From Pelobates cultripes (taxonomy: Eukaryota; Chordata; Amphibia; Anura; Pelobatidae): a DNA stretch of 64,000 nucleotides. This document shows positions 11,380-21,240 of the stretch, one piece after another. Below the pieces are notes generated by a model, which saw only the letters and a list, made by a program, of their open reading frames with translations, did no database searches and was not told the origin of the DNA. The stretch lies in assembly GCA_933207985.1 (NCBI GenBank), contig OW240918.1, positions 108,837,739-108,901,738 on the forward strand. Direction: 5' to 3'. The number at the start of each line of letters is the position of its first letter. Within the stretch, counting starts at the first letter, position 1. The translations under genes were made by a program, and so were the position numbers.

Positions 11380-11881
11380 TTAAAGGACCACTATAGTGCC
11401 AGGAAAACATACTCGTTTTCCTGGCACTATAGTGCCCTGAGGGTGCCTCCACCCTCAGGGACCCCCTCCCGCCCGGCTCTGGAAAGGGGAAAGGGGTAAA
11501 AACTTACCTTTTTCCAGCGCTGGGCGGAGAGCTCTCCTCCTCCTATCCTCCTCTTCTCCTCCCCGTCGGCTGAATGCGCACGCGTGGCAAGAGCTGCGCG
11601 CGCATTCAGCCGGTCACATAGGAAAGCATTCATAATGCTTTCCTATGGACGCTGGCGTGCTCTCACTGTGAAAATCACAGTGAGAAGCACGCAAGCGCCT
11701 CTAGTGGCTGTCAATGAGACAGCCACTAGATGATTAGGGGGAAGGCTTAACCCATTAATAAACATAGCAGTTTCTCTGAAACTGCTATGTTTATTAAAAA
11801 ATGGGTTAACCCTAGAAGGACCTGGCACCCAGACCACTTCATTAAGCTGAAGTGGTCTGGGTGCCTAGAGTGGTCCTTTAA
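11380..11881. mobile_element. 502-bp TTAA-flanked MITE built of consecutive hairpins
   Basis: It starts TTAAAGGACCACTATAGTGC and ends GAGTGGTCCTTTAA, so TTAA bounds both sides with inverted termini. Between the ends I count eight near-perfect hairpins in a row: 11389-11434, 11435-11460, 11568-11611, 11618-11646, 11655-11692, 11701-11729, 11747-11809 and 11824-11865, together more than 60% of the element. No protein is encoded. TTAA targets fit Kolobok/T2 or piggyBac; the start word is close to the T2 terminus. Confidence 0.8.
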
Positions 11882-12176
11882 TTACGATGCCATTTGCCTA
11901 AATAGATTATTTACATTTCAAGAGAAAACAGCTATACAGCTAATTATTTATTTATAACAGCTGATTGTCTAAAAGCTACCAGTAATTTTGAATATTATTA
12001 ATGTTTATATAAATACACAAGAAGCAAAAAAATATGGATATGCACCATGTTGATTTTCTTTTTATGCTATTATAGCATGGATGATTATTCCACATGTAAA
12101 AATAAATATATATATTTCTTAAAATATATATATTTCTTAAAATATATATATATATTTATATATATATATATATAGA
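11882..12176. repeat. AT-rich spacer with (TA)n tract
   Basis: Non-coding AT-rich DNA ending in an ATATATAT microsatellite interrupted by TTCTTAAA (about 12103-12176). No gene is seen. Confidence 0.7.
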
Positions 12177-12466
12177 TGTAAAAACCAGATAAAATTTGTA
12201 TCTTGTAATACCTTTTTTATTGGACTAACAGAATTTTTTAATGACAAGCTTTCGGGAGAACCTCCCTTTCTCAAATCTGAACCATTTCAGAGCAAGACGA
12301 CACATAGAATTCAAAGTTGAGTTGTGATACAGGGGTTAAAGCGACATGAGTGTAGATAAGACACAGGTTTGTTAGAAAATAGACACCATTTTTGCAGAGG
12401 GTCATAAATATCTTTCTGAAGAGCAGAGTGAGGGGGGAGAGGGAGAACAAACAAGCAGACAGTGCA
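12177..12466. repeat. interspersed repeat A, copy 1 (possibly PLE-derived)
   Basis: About 290 bp that match 49477-50010 after a hAT MITE is removed from the latter. Landmark words are TATTGGACTAAC, GACAAGCTTTCGGGAGAACC and GAGCAAGACGACACATAGAA. The AAGCTTTCGGGA block resembles non-coding ends of Penelope-like elements, but no coding part is attached. It carries the unoccupied version of the target (ATGACAAG, 12233-12240) used by the hAT MITE in the other copy. Confidence 0.65.
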
Positions 12467-12770
12467 GAGGCACTGGCGGATCCAGGGGGGGGGCAACGGG
12501 GCAATTGCCCCCCCCGAGAAATCCGCCGGTCTCCCTCCCCTGCCAGCAGCACATGCAGGTGCTATCCCTGCAATGTGCCTGCGGACCGGGGGGGAGATCA
12601 GAGATCAGGCACTGTGCTGGCAGCCGGCAGGGGAGGGAGAGGGAGGACCCGTAGCTCGGTCTGCAGCGCCTCCGGGTCCTCCTCTCGCGAGATTTGAAGC
12701 GTTGCCGCGGTTACCACAGCAACGCTCCAAATCTCGCGAGAGTGAACTCTAGCCCGGGTTTAATGTCTCC
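12467..12770. mobile_element. GC-rich hAT-like repeat with terminal palindrome, truncated
   Basis: It begins CACTGGCGGATCCAGGGGGG, a terminus seen in hAT-type MITEs, followed by a G/C-run hairpin. About 12681-12742 is a palindrome with arms CTCTCGCGAGATTTG and CAAATCTCGCGAGAG around GCGTTGCCGCGGTTACC. The right side is cut by a CR1 fragment, so only the left half is present. Confidence 0.55.
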
Positions 12771-13467
12771 TCCTTTATTGTGTTGATTCCCTTTATGTAT
12801 TTAAATGTTTCTATCATATCCCTTCTGTCTCGTTTTTCCTCCAAGCTATACATGTTAAGATCCTTTAACCTTTCCTGGTAAGTTTTATCCCGCAATCCAT
12901 GAACCAGTTTAGTAGCCCTTCTCTGAACCCTCTCTAAGGTATCAATATCCTTCTGAAGATACGGTCTCCAGTACTGTGTACAATACTCCAAGTGAGGTCT
13001 CACCAGTGTTCTGTACAATGGCATGAGCACTTCCCTCTTTCTACTGCTAATACCTCTCCCTATACAACCAAGCATTCTGCTAGCATTTCCTGCTGCTCTA
13101 TTACATTGTCTGCCTACCTTTAAGTCATCAGAAATAATCACCCCTAAATCCCTTTCCTCATATGTTGAGGTTAGGACTCTATCAAATATTCTGTACTCTG
13201 CCCTTGGGTTTTTACGTCCAAGATGCATTATCTTGCACTTATCCACATTAAATGTCAGTTGCCACAATTCTGACCATTTTTCTAGTTTACCTAAATCATT
13301 TGTCATTTGGCTTATCCCTCCTGGAACATCAACCCTGTTACATATCTTAGTATCATCAGCAAAAAGACATACCTTACCATCAAGACCTTCTGCAATATCA
13401 CTAATAAAAATATTAAAGGGAATGGGTCCAAGTACAGATCCCTGAGGTACCCCACTGGTGACAAGTC
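12771..13467 (-). pseudogene. CR1 LINE ORF2 fragment (RT C-terminal half)
   Basis: On the minus strand the frame 13306-12749 aligns with the CR1 ORF2 at about 26970-27525: it contains LEKWSELWQL, RDLGVIISDDLK, LVRPHLEY and RRATKLVHGL. The upstream end at 13467 carries SGVPQGS-like coding, just before the catalytic FADD, which is read in another frame. No 3' UTR or 5' part is attached, so this is an internal scrap; it is one frame for 185 codons and therefore fairly young or lightly mutated. It cannot make a working reverse transcriptase. Confidence 0.85.
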
Positions 13468-16220
13468 ATCTCACGTATTGCATCATTAGTTGTTTCTTTT
13501 ATTTTCACATACGGAGTGTAAGAACATCCTCAACTTACGAAGCTGTTATCCCATACTCTACATTTTCATTGGCTTCTATACACAGTCCCCTAAAAGACTT
13601 TCCTGAACTCTACTACTGGATTTCATATCCTATAGACTATACTACTACATTTATTAGTTTTACGCTCCATTACTGGCGCTACCTACTACCTCCTACCCTA
13701 TTGCTTTGTCTACCTGTAAGACCTTCTGAAAGAGCCTGCCCCATTATCTGTTGTTTTATCTGTTGTTTTATCTGTACCAATACTTTGAGCACTGACCCAT
13801 CTCCATCTTTGCCATTTAGAGATTTTGGATTAAGAACACAGATATCACTATTTTACAGTTATGTAGCGGTAATATTTCCTCAATCTGATTATCATAATGC
13901 CACAAACAGGTATTACCTTCGATGTGGCATATTAGATGAGTTACGATAGACGATACGCCTTGGGCCTCACTGTCTATATTTACATATGCATTTCTGCACA
14001 GTCTACAGTTTTGCTTACAAACATATTTATGTGTCATGTCTAATCATATTTTACAATTTCCCTAAATATGATTGCATGGTTTAACACTACAGTTCCTGTC
14101 TGCAGATATTTGGTCCTGTGGCTTTCCGGGACACCATGGGGCCTGTAAATGTGGGGGGGTACGGTGGTACTCATGATGTCTTGCTAATATCCATTTCCTT
14201 ATGTCTTATCAAATCATATTATTTTACAGGTTATCAATTCGGAGCATCATTTGCTTTTCAAACCTCTCACCCATTTGTCAGTTACAGTTCTTTTCGTAGG
14301 TTATAGACCTCCCCTTCCCCTTTCTGCCTCCTTTAGGGGCTACTGAAGAGTTCAGTTACAGGTTACAATCATACCATACAGAACTACACAAACTCTTATA
14401 TGAATTTGGGTAAGTTTTTAGCCACGATGGCTCCCATGCAATATAGACATTTTTAGTGAGTAGGATTTACTGGCTTATAGGGATCTAGGTGACCAATAGA
14501 TGTTAAGTTTCTGGCATCTCTGTCTTGGAGATAGTGGTCCCGCGACGCCAACACCCATCCTCCACACATGAGGTATTACGCCCCCGGGACAAAACATAAT
14601 TAGCCGCCTCACTTGTCACACCATAACTATCTCATGATTTAAATGTCACGAGAAGCCAACACCCCACCACAACGTTTGGTGGCCATGAATCCCCTCACGC
14701 CAAAGCATAGATAGAGCCTCTCAAGCCACTTGGCAACCAACAGGGCCTCACCTGTCACCTACCTAGTGAATTACTTTGCCACTTGGCACTAGCTAGCCAG
14801 CCAGTAAAATGTACCTGATCCAAGCTAATTATTAATATATAGCAGTATGTCTCATATCCCTGTAAGAAGGTGATGACATGTCAATCCCCAGTACTCCAGT
14901 CTTGTCCACTACACCTACACGAAAAGGTGACACCTATCAGGTTCCATCAGGTCATGGACCATTCCTCATATTATGGCTGAGCTATGCAGATGCAACGTTC
15001 CTCTTCCAGCAACGGCCGGAAAAGCAGAACTGTTCAGGCTCATGCTTACCAATACGGACAATGCTGATGCTGGAGTAGGCACGAGTAGCTCGAGCAACAA
15101 CAAACTCCATGCATTGTTCTCAGCACTCGTGTCCTCTAAGGTGTAAATAAATGAGAGACTGGAAAGCCTAGAAATACGTTGTCGAACCATGCTGTCAACA
15201 GGATGCTGACCCTCGCAGGGTCCTCCATACGAATAAGATCATAACACAATTCAATACTGAGCACGTGCACTTGTACGTTCAGATATACAACGGGATATTG
15301 ACTTTCTGTCATGCTATCCGACTTTCTGACTGAAAGTTTTTACACTAATAGGTGAATTAGGATATAGATAAGTTGTGATGCCACACCTATCAGACATATT
15401 GTGACATCATTATTATACTAAAACATGTCATCTTTAAGTTGAGACGGCCTTACCTCGTACTCATAGGAGTCGCCATGGCGGGCCTGCCACAGCTGATTTA
15501 ATTACTGTATGTTTGTTCTTTCAGGGCGGATTTCACTACTATCATATTCAGCATTTCATTAATACATAGCTTCACAGTGATGCCTTCTTCAGTTTCCGGT
15601 TTAAGGCCCCCTTACTGGAACATATCGACTTCTATTTTATGTCTTGGCCCCCTACATGGCTAAGTGTCGCTTTTGACTGGATCAATCATGTCAAGCCCAA
15701 CTTGGGCCTACACATATGGTTCACAAATATAAACTAACTTGTATATACATTCACTGTACTTATGTTAACTATAACCTTCAGTATGTAGTTTTTGGTTTTC
15801 TTCAGTATTGATAGTTTTCCGGTTCTCAACCCTTTCCACTCTATTATTTCCCCCATATAAATTGGTTTGTCAACTTGGCCCTCGCTATGTTAATCACTTC
15901 TCAACGTTCATCACTACGTCTGCGTCAATATCGTGACGTCACATGCACACTGGCGCCATCTTTAATGTGGGCAGTGCACCCTTTAACAGTAAGAATGTGA
16001 CCGCAGCAGCCGGTGTCCCTTATAATGCTGCACCAGCCGGGACCCGTCTTCTTGGAGGATCGGGCGGTACTCCATTGCGATCCAGGTAAATTAAACGTTC
16101 CCTTTTCGGCTCAACCGCCCTGCTCATGTGAGGCACTGATCAGGTGCGGTTGCGTCGATACATACCCCCTGCACTGTGACAGTGCCACAGAAAGAACTCC
16201 AAATCATGAACAGCTCTATC
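13468..16220. other. unassigned 2.75-kb segment, possibly retroelement
   Basis: No terminus or catalytic motif is clear. The segment has a composition that differs from the flanks, with C-rich blocks such as about 14520-14770 (many CC and CAC words). About 14990-15130 reads on the plus strand as a Ser/Asn-rich stretch (GVGTSSSSNNK) followed by ALFSALVSSK. This could be a gag-like remnant of a tyrosine-recombinase (DIRS/Ngaro) or other retroelement, but I see no RT, RNase H or recombinase motif to prove it. CpG words cluster near 15925-16165. The function is unknown. Confidence 0.3.
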
Positions 16221-17611
16221 CTTAATTTGTTGGAAACTGAATGCACAAATCTAACAGAATTCAAATAGAACCCTAGTAAACATGGAATTATGTTTTGATT
16301 TTTTTTAGCTAAGAAATTAAACTGGAAAAAAACATACCCTCTTAGACTGACATAATCAATCAACCTAATAACTGGATTTGATTAGAAGGCTTGCATTTGT
16401 TGAATATGAACATGACGTATGTAAAACCTTAGCATCGATGTAAAGTATGTTACAAAAAAATTAGAAGAAGTGTTGGTGGAGCACATTGGACTAGATCACA
16501 TTGCCAATTCTAAGGTTCTGGGATTCTAGCATATCACAGTGTAAGTCAAATGTAGAAAATTTTGAATAGTTATTAATCTTCCTAGGAGTGGCTGGCCTTC
16601 CAAAATTCCTCCAAAGACCAGAGCCTCATCCTGGAAGTCCCCAAAAAAACACTAAAACATTTTAGGTATTACAGCCACTCTCTCTACTCACTACCTTCAG
16701 CATATATAATCCAATATGAACAACAATGCCAGCAGTAATGTGAGTCATGAGAGAACTGAAAGTAACAAACCATTACTAACTAACAAAAACATTTGTGCTT
16801 ATGACACATGTGCACAAAACACATTGGTGACCCCAAAATCTTTTGGGCTAATGTTCAGTAGACAGACAAGACAAAAACAGACTGTTTGGAAACCACAGGC
16901 CCCATTGTGTCTAGCACAACCATGGCATTTCACAATATTTAAAGGATAAACTTGATGGACTTTTTCAACGCAGATTACTACATAACTATATAACTGTGGT
17001 CGTCATACCTAGAGCAAAATTATGCTCTCTACCAAAACATTCTTAAGGAGAATGCCTGGTTATCATTTGGTGGTACAAGTAGTTACTAAATTCAGGTGGG
17101 CTATTTGATAATGGATACATATTAATTAAATATTAATTAAAGAAACAATATTATCATTTAAAATTACATGTTGTATTAAGTTGGCTTATCTTTGTCTTGT
17201 ATTATGTTTTGTATAAAGACCTGAAAACATTTGGTAAGACAGATAAGCAAAGAAGATAAGGAAAAACCATCTCTAAAGGGGGCAAAAATGTATTCATGGC
17301 ACTGCATAGAAATCACTATTACAAAAACCTTACAGCAAACCTCTAAGATAAAGTGATATAGCAATTAAATATATTTATTGTAAATACAATTCCAAGTACC
17401 AGATGGTATTCACCAATGGGTACTTACTAAAATAGCAAAACCACTGAATTCAATTATTCAGGAATCTTTTCATTCACCAAAGGAATTGATGATTCACCAA
17501 AGGAATTTTACCAAAGGAATTCTAAAGTATACATTAAAACCAGATGTACCCACATTTAAAAATAGATCAAAATATCTGGCTACAAATTGGAGGCCTGTGG
17601 TTTGGATATTA
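16221..17611. other. unassigned DNA with a short LINE 3' tail
   Basis: Mostly AT-rich and featureless. About 16945-17000 contains AAACTTGATGGAC, TTTTTCAA and ACATAACTATATAACT, which resemble the 3' end of a CR1/L2-type LINE. The 77-codon ORF at 16716-16949 has no recognisable motif. Confidence 0.4.
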
Positions 17612-17810
17612 TTTAAAGGAATACAAATCTATATACTAACAGCATAGTGTCCTTGTCCCTAGTGGTATAAGGTCCACTATAAAGCACTTGGTCTAGATAA
17701 AAAAATCTTGTTCTTGGATTGAACACGTACACTTTGATTGAAAGAGACACTAGAGGAACCCAGATAATTTCATCTTACTGACGTGGTCTGGATGCCAAGT
17801 CTCCCTTCGA
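17612..17810. mobile_element. degenerate TTAA-type MITE
   Basis: It begins TTAAAGGAATAC, a TTAAAGGRR-type terminus. Around 17780 the words GACGTGGTCTGGATGCC resemble the subterminal AAGTGGTCTGGGTGCC of the MITE at 11380-11881. No clean right end is visible. Confidence 0.4.
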
Positions 17811-17841
17811 GTCCTCACATGGTGGACACACACACATACTA

Positions 17842-17942
17842 GCTTGGTTGCTTCACCTAAGTGTTGCTTCTAAGTGTGTAGTTGGAGATATTCTGGAGAG
17901 TTTTACAGAAGCTTCAACTGTCTAAGAGTTGTGTTAAGAGCT
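17842..17942 (+). mobile_element. CR1 5' UTR fragment
   Basis: The first 60 bp (AGCTTGGTTGCTTCACCTAA onwards) match 23780-23838 with one difference seen. It comes from the same 5' UTR that precedes the CR1 at 23.6-27.8 kb. The following 40 bp do not match that copy. Confidence 0.7.
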
Positions 17943-18203
17943 TTCTTCCTTCTTCCTTGCGAGGACCTCACAATCACATGGCCGGGTAGGCTGCCTCCTG
18001 CATTGCCAGCAGGGGGGCTGCCTGTAATGACAGGTGGTCCCCCTGCTGGCTGAAAATAAAAATAAAATAAATTTATAAGTGTAAAAAAAAAAATGTATAC
18101 TTAGATCATATATATATTTTATATATATGATCTATGTATATATATACACATATACATACACACTCATACACTGTTTAGGTGTATTTTACTATTAATATAT
18201 ATA

Positions 18204-18243
<40 letters not shown>

Positions 18244-18427
18244 TCAAATTACACGTAGACTGATACTGATTAAATATATATATAATTATTGTTATATATA
18301 TATATTTATATATAATATAAAAAAATTTAATATGTAAATACGTTAAAAAATAAAATTTTAAAAATAATTTTAAAAAATAATTAAAAAATATATAGATGTG
18401 TGTTATTTTGTTCTAACTCTATTGTGA

Positions 18428-18468
<41 letters not shown>

Positions 18469-18582
18469 CAAAATACACGTAGAACGAATTAATATATATA
18501 TCTACATACATAAATATACAGGTATATATCACTATATATATACCTATATATAAATAAAAATATTTGAAAAAAATTATATATA

Positions 18583-18784
18583 CAGGGAGTGCAGAATTAT
18601 TAGGCAAATGAGTATTTTGACCACATCATCCTCTTTATGCATGTTGTCTTACTCCAAGCTGTATAGGCTCGAAAGCCTACTACCAATTAAGCATATTAGG
18701 TGATGTGCATCTCTGTAATGAGAAGGGGTGTGGTCTAATGACATCAACACCCTATATCAGGTGTGCATAATTATTAGGCAACTT
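18583..18784. repeat. left IR/DR of the Tc1 element
   Basis: It contains the outer site at 18583-18607 and an inner direct copy at 18763-18784, about 180 bp apart. In this family each would be a transposase binding site. Confidence 0.85.
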
Positions 18785-18800
18785 CCTTTCCTTTGGCAAA

Positions 18801-19813
18801 ATGGGTCAAAAGAAGGACTTGACAGGCTCAGAAAAGTCAAAAATAGTGAGATATCTTGCAGAGGGATGCAGCACTCTTAAAATTGCAAAGCTTCTGAAGC
18901 GTGATCATCGAACAATCAAGCGTTTCATTCAAAATAGTCAACAGGGTCGCAAGAAGCGTGTGGAAAAACCAAGGCGCAAAATAACTGCCCATGAACTGAG
19001 AAAAGTCAAGCGTGCAGCTGCCACGATGCCACTTGCCACCAGTTTGGCCATATTTCAGAGCTGCAACATCACTGGAGTGCCCAAAAGCACAAGGTGTGCA
19101 ATACTCAGAGACATGGCCAAGGTAAGAAAGGCTGAAAGACGACCACCACTGAACAAGACACACAAGCTGAAACGTCAAGACTGGGCCAAGAAATATCTCA
19201 AGACTGATTTTTCTAAGGTTTTATGGACTGATGAAATGAGAGTCTTGATGGGCCAGATGGATGGGCCCGTGGCTGGATTGGTAAAGGGCAGAGAGCTCCA
19301 GTCCGACTCAGACGCCAGCAAGGTGGAGGTGGAGTACTGGTTTGGGCTGGTATCATCAAAGATGAGCTTGTGGGGCCTTTTCGGGTTGAGGATGGAGTCA
19401 AGCTCAACTCCCAGTCCTACTGCCAGTTCCTGGAAGACACCTTCTTCAAGCAGTGGTACAGGAAGAAGTCTGCATCCTTCAAGAAAAACATGATTTTCAT
19501 GCAGGACAATGCTCCATCACACGCGTCCAAGTACTCCACAGCGTGGCTGGCAAGAAAGGGTATAAAAGAAGAAAATCTAATGACATGGCCTCCTTGTTCA
19601 CCTGATCTGAACCCCATTGAGAACCTGTGGTCCATCATCAAATGTGAGATTTACAAGGAGGGAAAACAGTACACCTCTCTGAACAGTGTCTGGGAGGCTG
19701 TGGTTGCTGCTGCACGCAATGTTGATGGTGAACAGATCAAAACACTGACAGAATCCATGGATGGCAGGCTTTTGAGTGTCCTTGCAAAGAAAGGTGGCTA
19801 TATTGGTCACTGA
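18801..19813 (+). pseudogene. Tc1-like transposase with one frameshift
   Basis: The ATG at 18801 opens a frame that runs to 19493. The first part is a paired-type helix-turn-helix region (residues about 1-110; IAKLLKRDHRTIKRFI is a recognition-helix pattern), followed by the first catalytic Asp in LWTDEMR (residue 144). At about 19240-19244 the frame shifts; the remainder of the enzyme is read in the frame that runs to 19813, which contains VLVWAGI, the second Asp in MQDNAPSH and the Glu in PIENLW. I count 37 residues between the second Asp and the Glu, so it is DD37E. All three catalytic residues are present, so the frameshift, not loss of the active site, is the visible lesion. It cuts and pastes DNA at TA sites in this family. 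Confidence 0.93.
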
Positions 19814-19928
19814 TTTGTTTTTGTTTTGTTTTGAATGTCAGAAATGTATATTTGTGAATGTTGAGATGTTATATTGGTTTCACTGGTAATAATAAATAAT
19901 TGAAATGGGTATATATTTGTTTTTTGTT

Positions 19929-20140
19929 AAGTTGCCTAATAATTATGCACAGTAATAGTCACCTGCACACACAGATATCCCCCTAACATAGCTAAAACTA
20001 AAAACAAACTAAAAACTACTTCCAAAAATATTCAGCTTTGATATTAATGAGTTTTTTGGGTTCATTGAGAACATGGTTGTTGTTCAATAATAAAATTAAT
20101 CCTCAAAAATACAACTTGCCTAATAATTCTGCACTCCCTG
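19929..20140. repeat. right IR/DR of the Tc1 element
   Basis: It contains the inner site at 19929-19950 and the outer site ending at 20140, both inverted relative to the left end. The spacing is close to that on the left. Confidence 0.85.
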
Positions 20141-20324
20141 TATATACACATATAGATTCACATACGTATATATATATATACATATATTAATTCTACATAT
20201 ATATTTATATAATATTTTTACATAATTAAGTATCTTAATTAATTACAATTAGCGGGACCTGCCTGACAACCCATGCCGAAAGTAAAGGGAATTTAATTTG
20301 CTAGCACTATATTTAAACCTATAA

Positions 20325-21028
20325 CTTTCCAAGACACCATAAAACCTGTACATGGTGGGTACTGTTCTACTCGGGAGACTTCGCTGAACACAAATATTAG
20401 TGTTTCAAAACAGTAAAGTGTATTACAATGATGATATCGCCAGTAAAAGTGAAGTTTTTTGCCTTTTTCATGCACAAACAGCACTTACACAGACGATATT
20501 ATTGCTGTGATACTTTTTGCTGTTTTGAAACACAAATATTTGTGTTCAGCGAAGTCTCCCGAGTACAACAGTACCCCTCATGTACAGGTTTTATGGTGTT
20601 TTCAAAAGTTACAGCGTCAAATATAAGGCTTGCGTTTCATTTTTTTCACATTAAAATTCGCCAGATTGGTTACGTTGCCTTTGAGACCCTATGGTAGCCC
20701 AAGAATGAAAATTACCCCTATGATGGCATACCATTTGCAATAGTAGACAACCCAAGGTATTGCAAACGGGGTATGTCCAGTCTTTTTTAGTAGCCACTTA
20801 GTCACAAACACTGGCCAAAATTGGCGTTTTTTGCATTTTTCACACAAACAAATACTAATGCTAACTTTGGCCAGTGTTTGTGACCAAATGGCTACTAAAA
20901 AAGACTGGACATACCCCATTTGCAATACCTTGGGTTGTCTACTATTGCAAATGGTATGCCATTATGGGTGTAAATTTCATTCCTGGGCTACTATAAAGTC
21001 CCAAAGGCAACGTAACCAATCTGGCGAA
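20325..21028. repeat. two large tandem hairpins inside the TTAA-family element
   Basis: Hairpin one has arms at about 20325-20420 and 20512-20610, sharing ACCATAAAACCTGTACATG, CGGGAGACTTCGCTGAACAC and CAAATA in inverse order. Hairpin two has arms at about 20657-20830 and 20855-21028, beginning CGCCAGATTGGTTACGTTGC and its complement, with only a few mismatches over about 165 bp. Part of hairpin one recurs a third time at about 21060-21130 (ACACCATAAAACCTGTACAT). No coding is evident. Confidence 0.85.
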
Positions 21029-21240
21029 TTTCAATTTCAAATGTAACGTGCTATATTTGACCCTGTAACTTCCCAAAACACCATAAAACCTGTACATAGG
21101 GGGTACTGTTTTACACATGAGACTTTACTGAATACAAATATGTGTATTTTATTGCAGTAAAAGCAAACAGCATTATGACATTGACAGTTAAAATGTCATG
21201 TAGAGCTAAAAAAATTTTTACAAATCTTATTTTCTCCCAT

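Larger units (their letters stand above)
18583..20140 (+). mobile_element. Tc1/mariner transposon, nearly intact (DD37E)
   Basis: A 1558-bp element bounded by TA (18581-18582 and 20141-20142). The outer 25 bp of both ends are identical in inverse orientation, starting CAGGGAGTGCAGAATTATTA. A second, related site (GTGCATAATTATTAGGCAAC) lies about 200 bp inside each end, the IR/DR layout of Sleeping Beauty-like Tc1 elements. The single gene encodes a transposase with one frameshift. The very low decay suggests recent activity of the family. It sits in the AT-rich part of the TTAA-family element. Confidence 0.95.
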
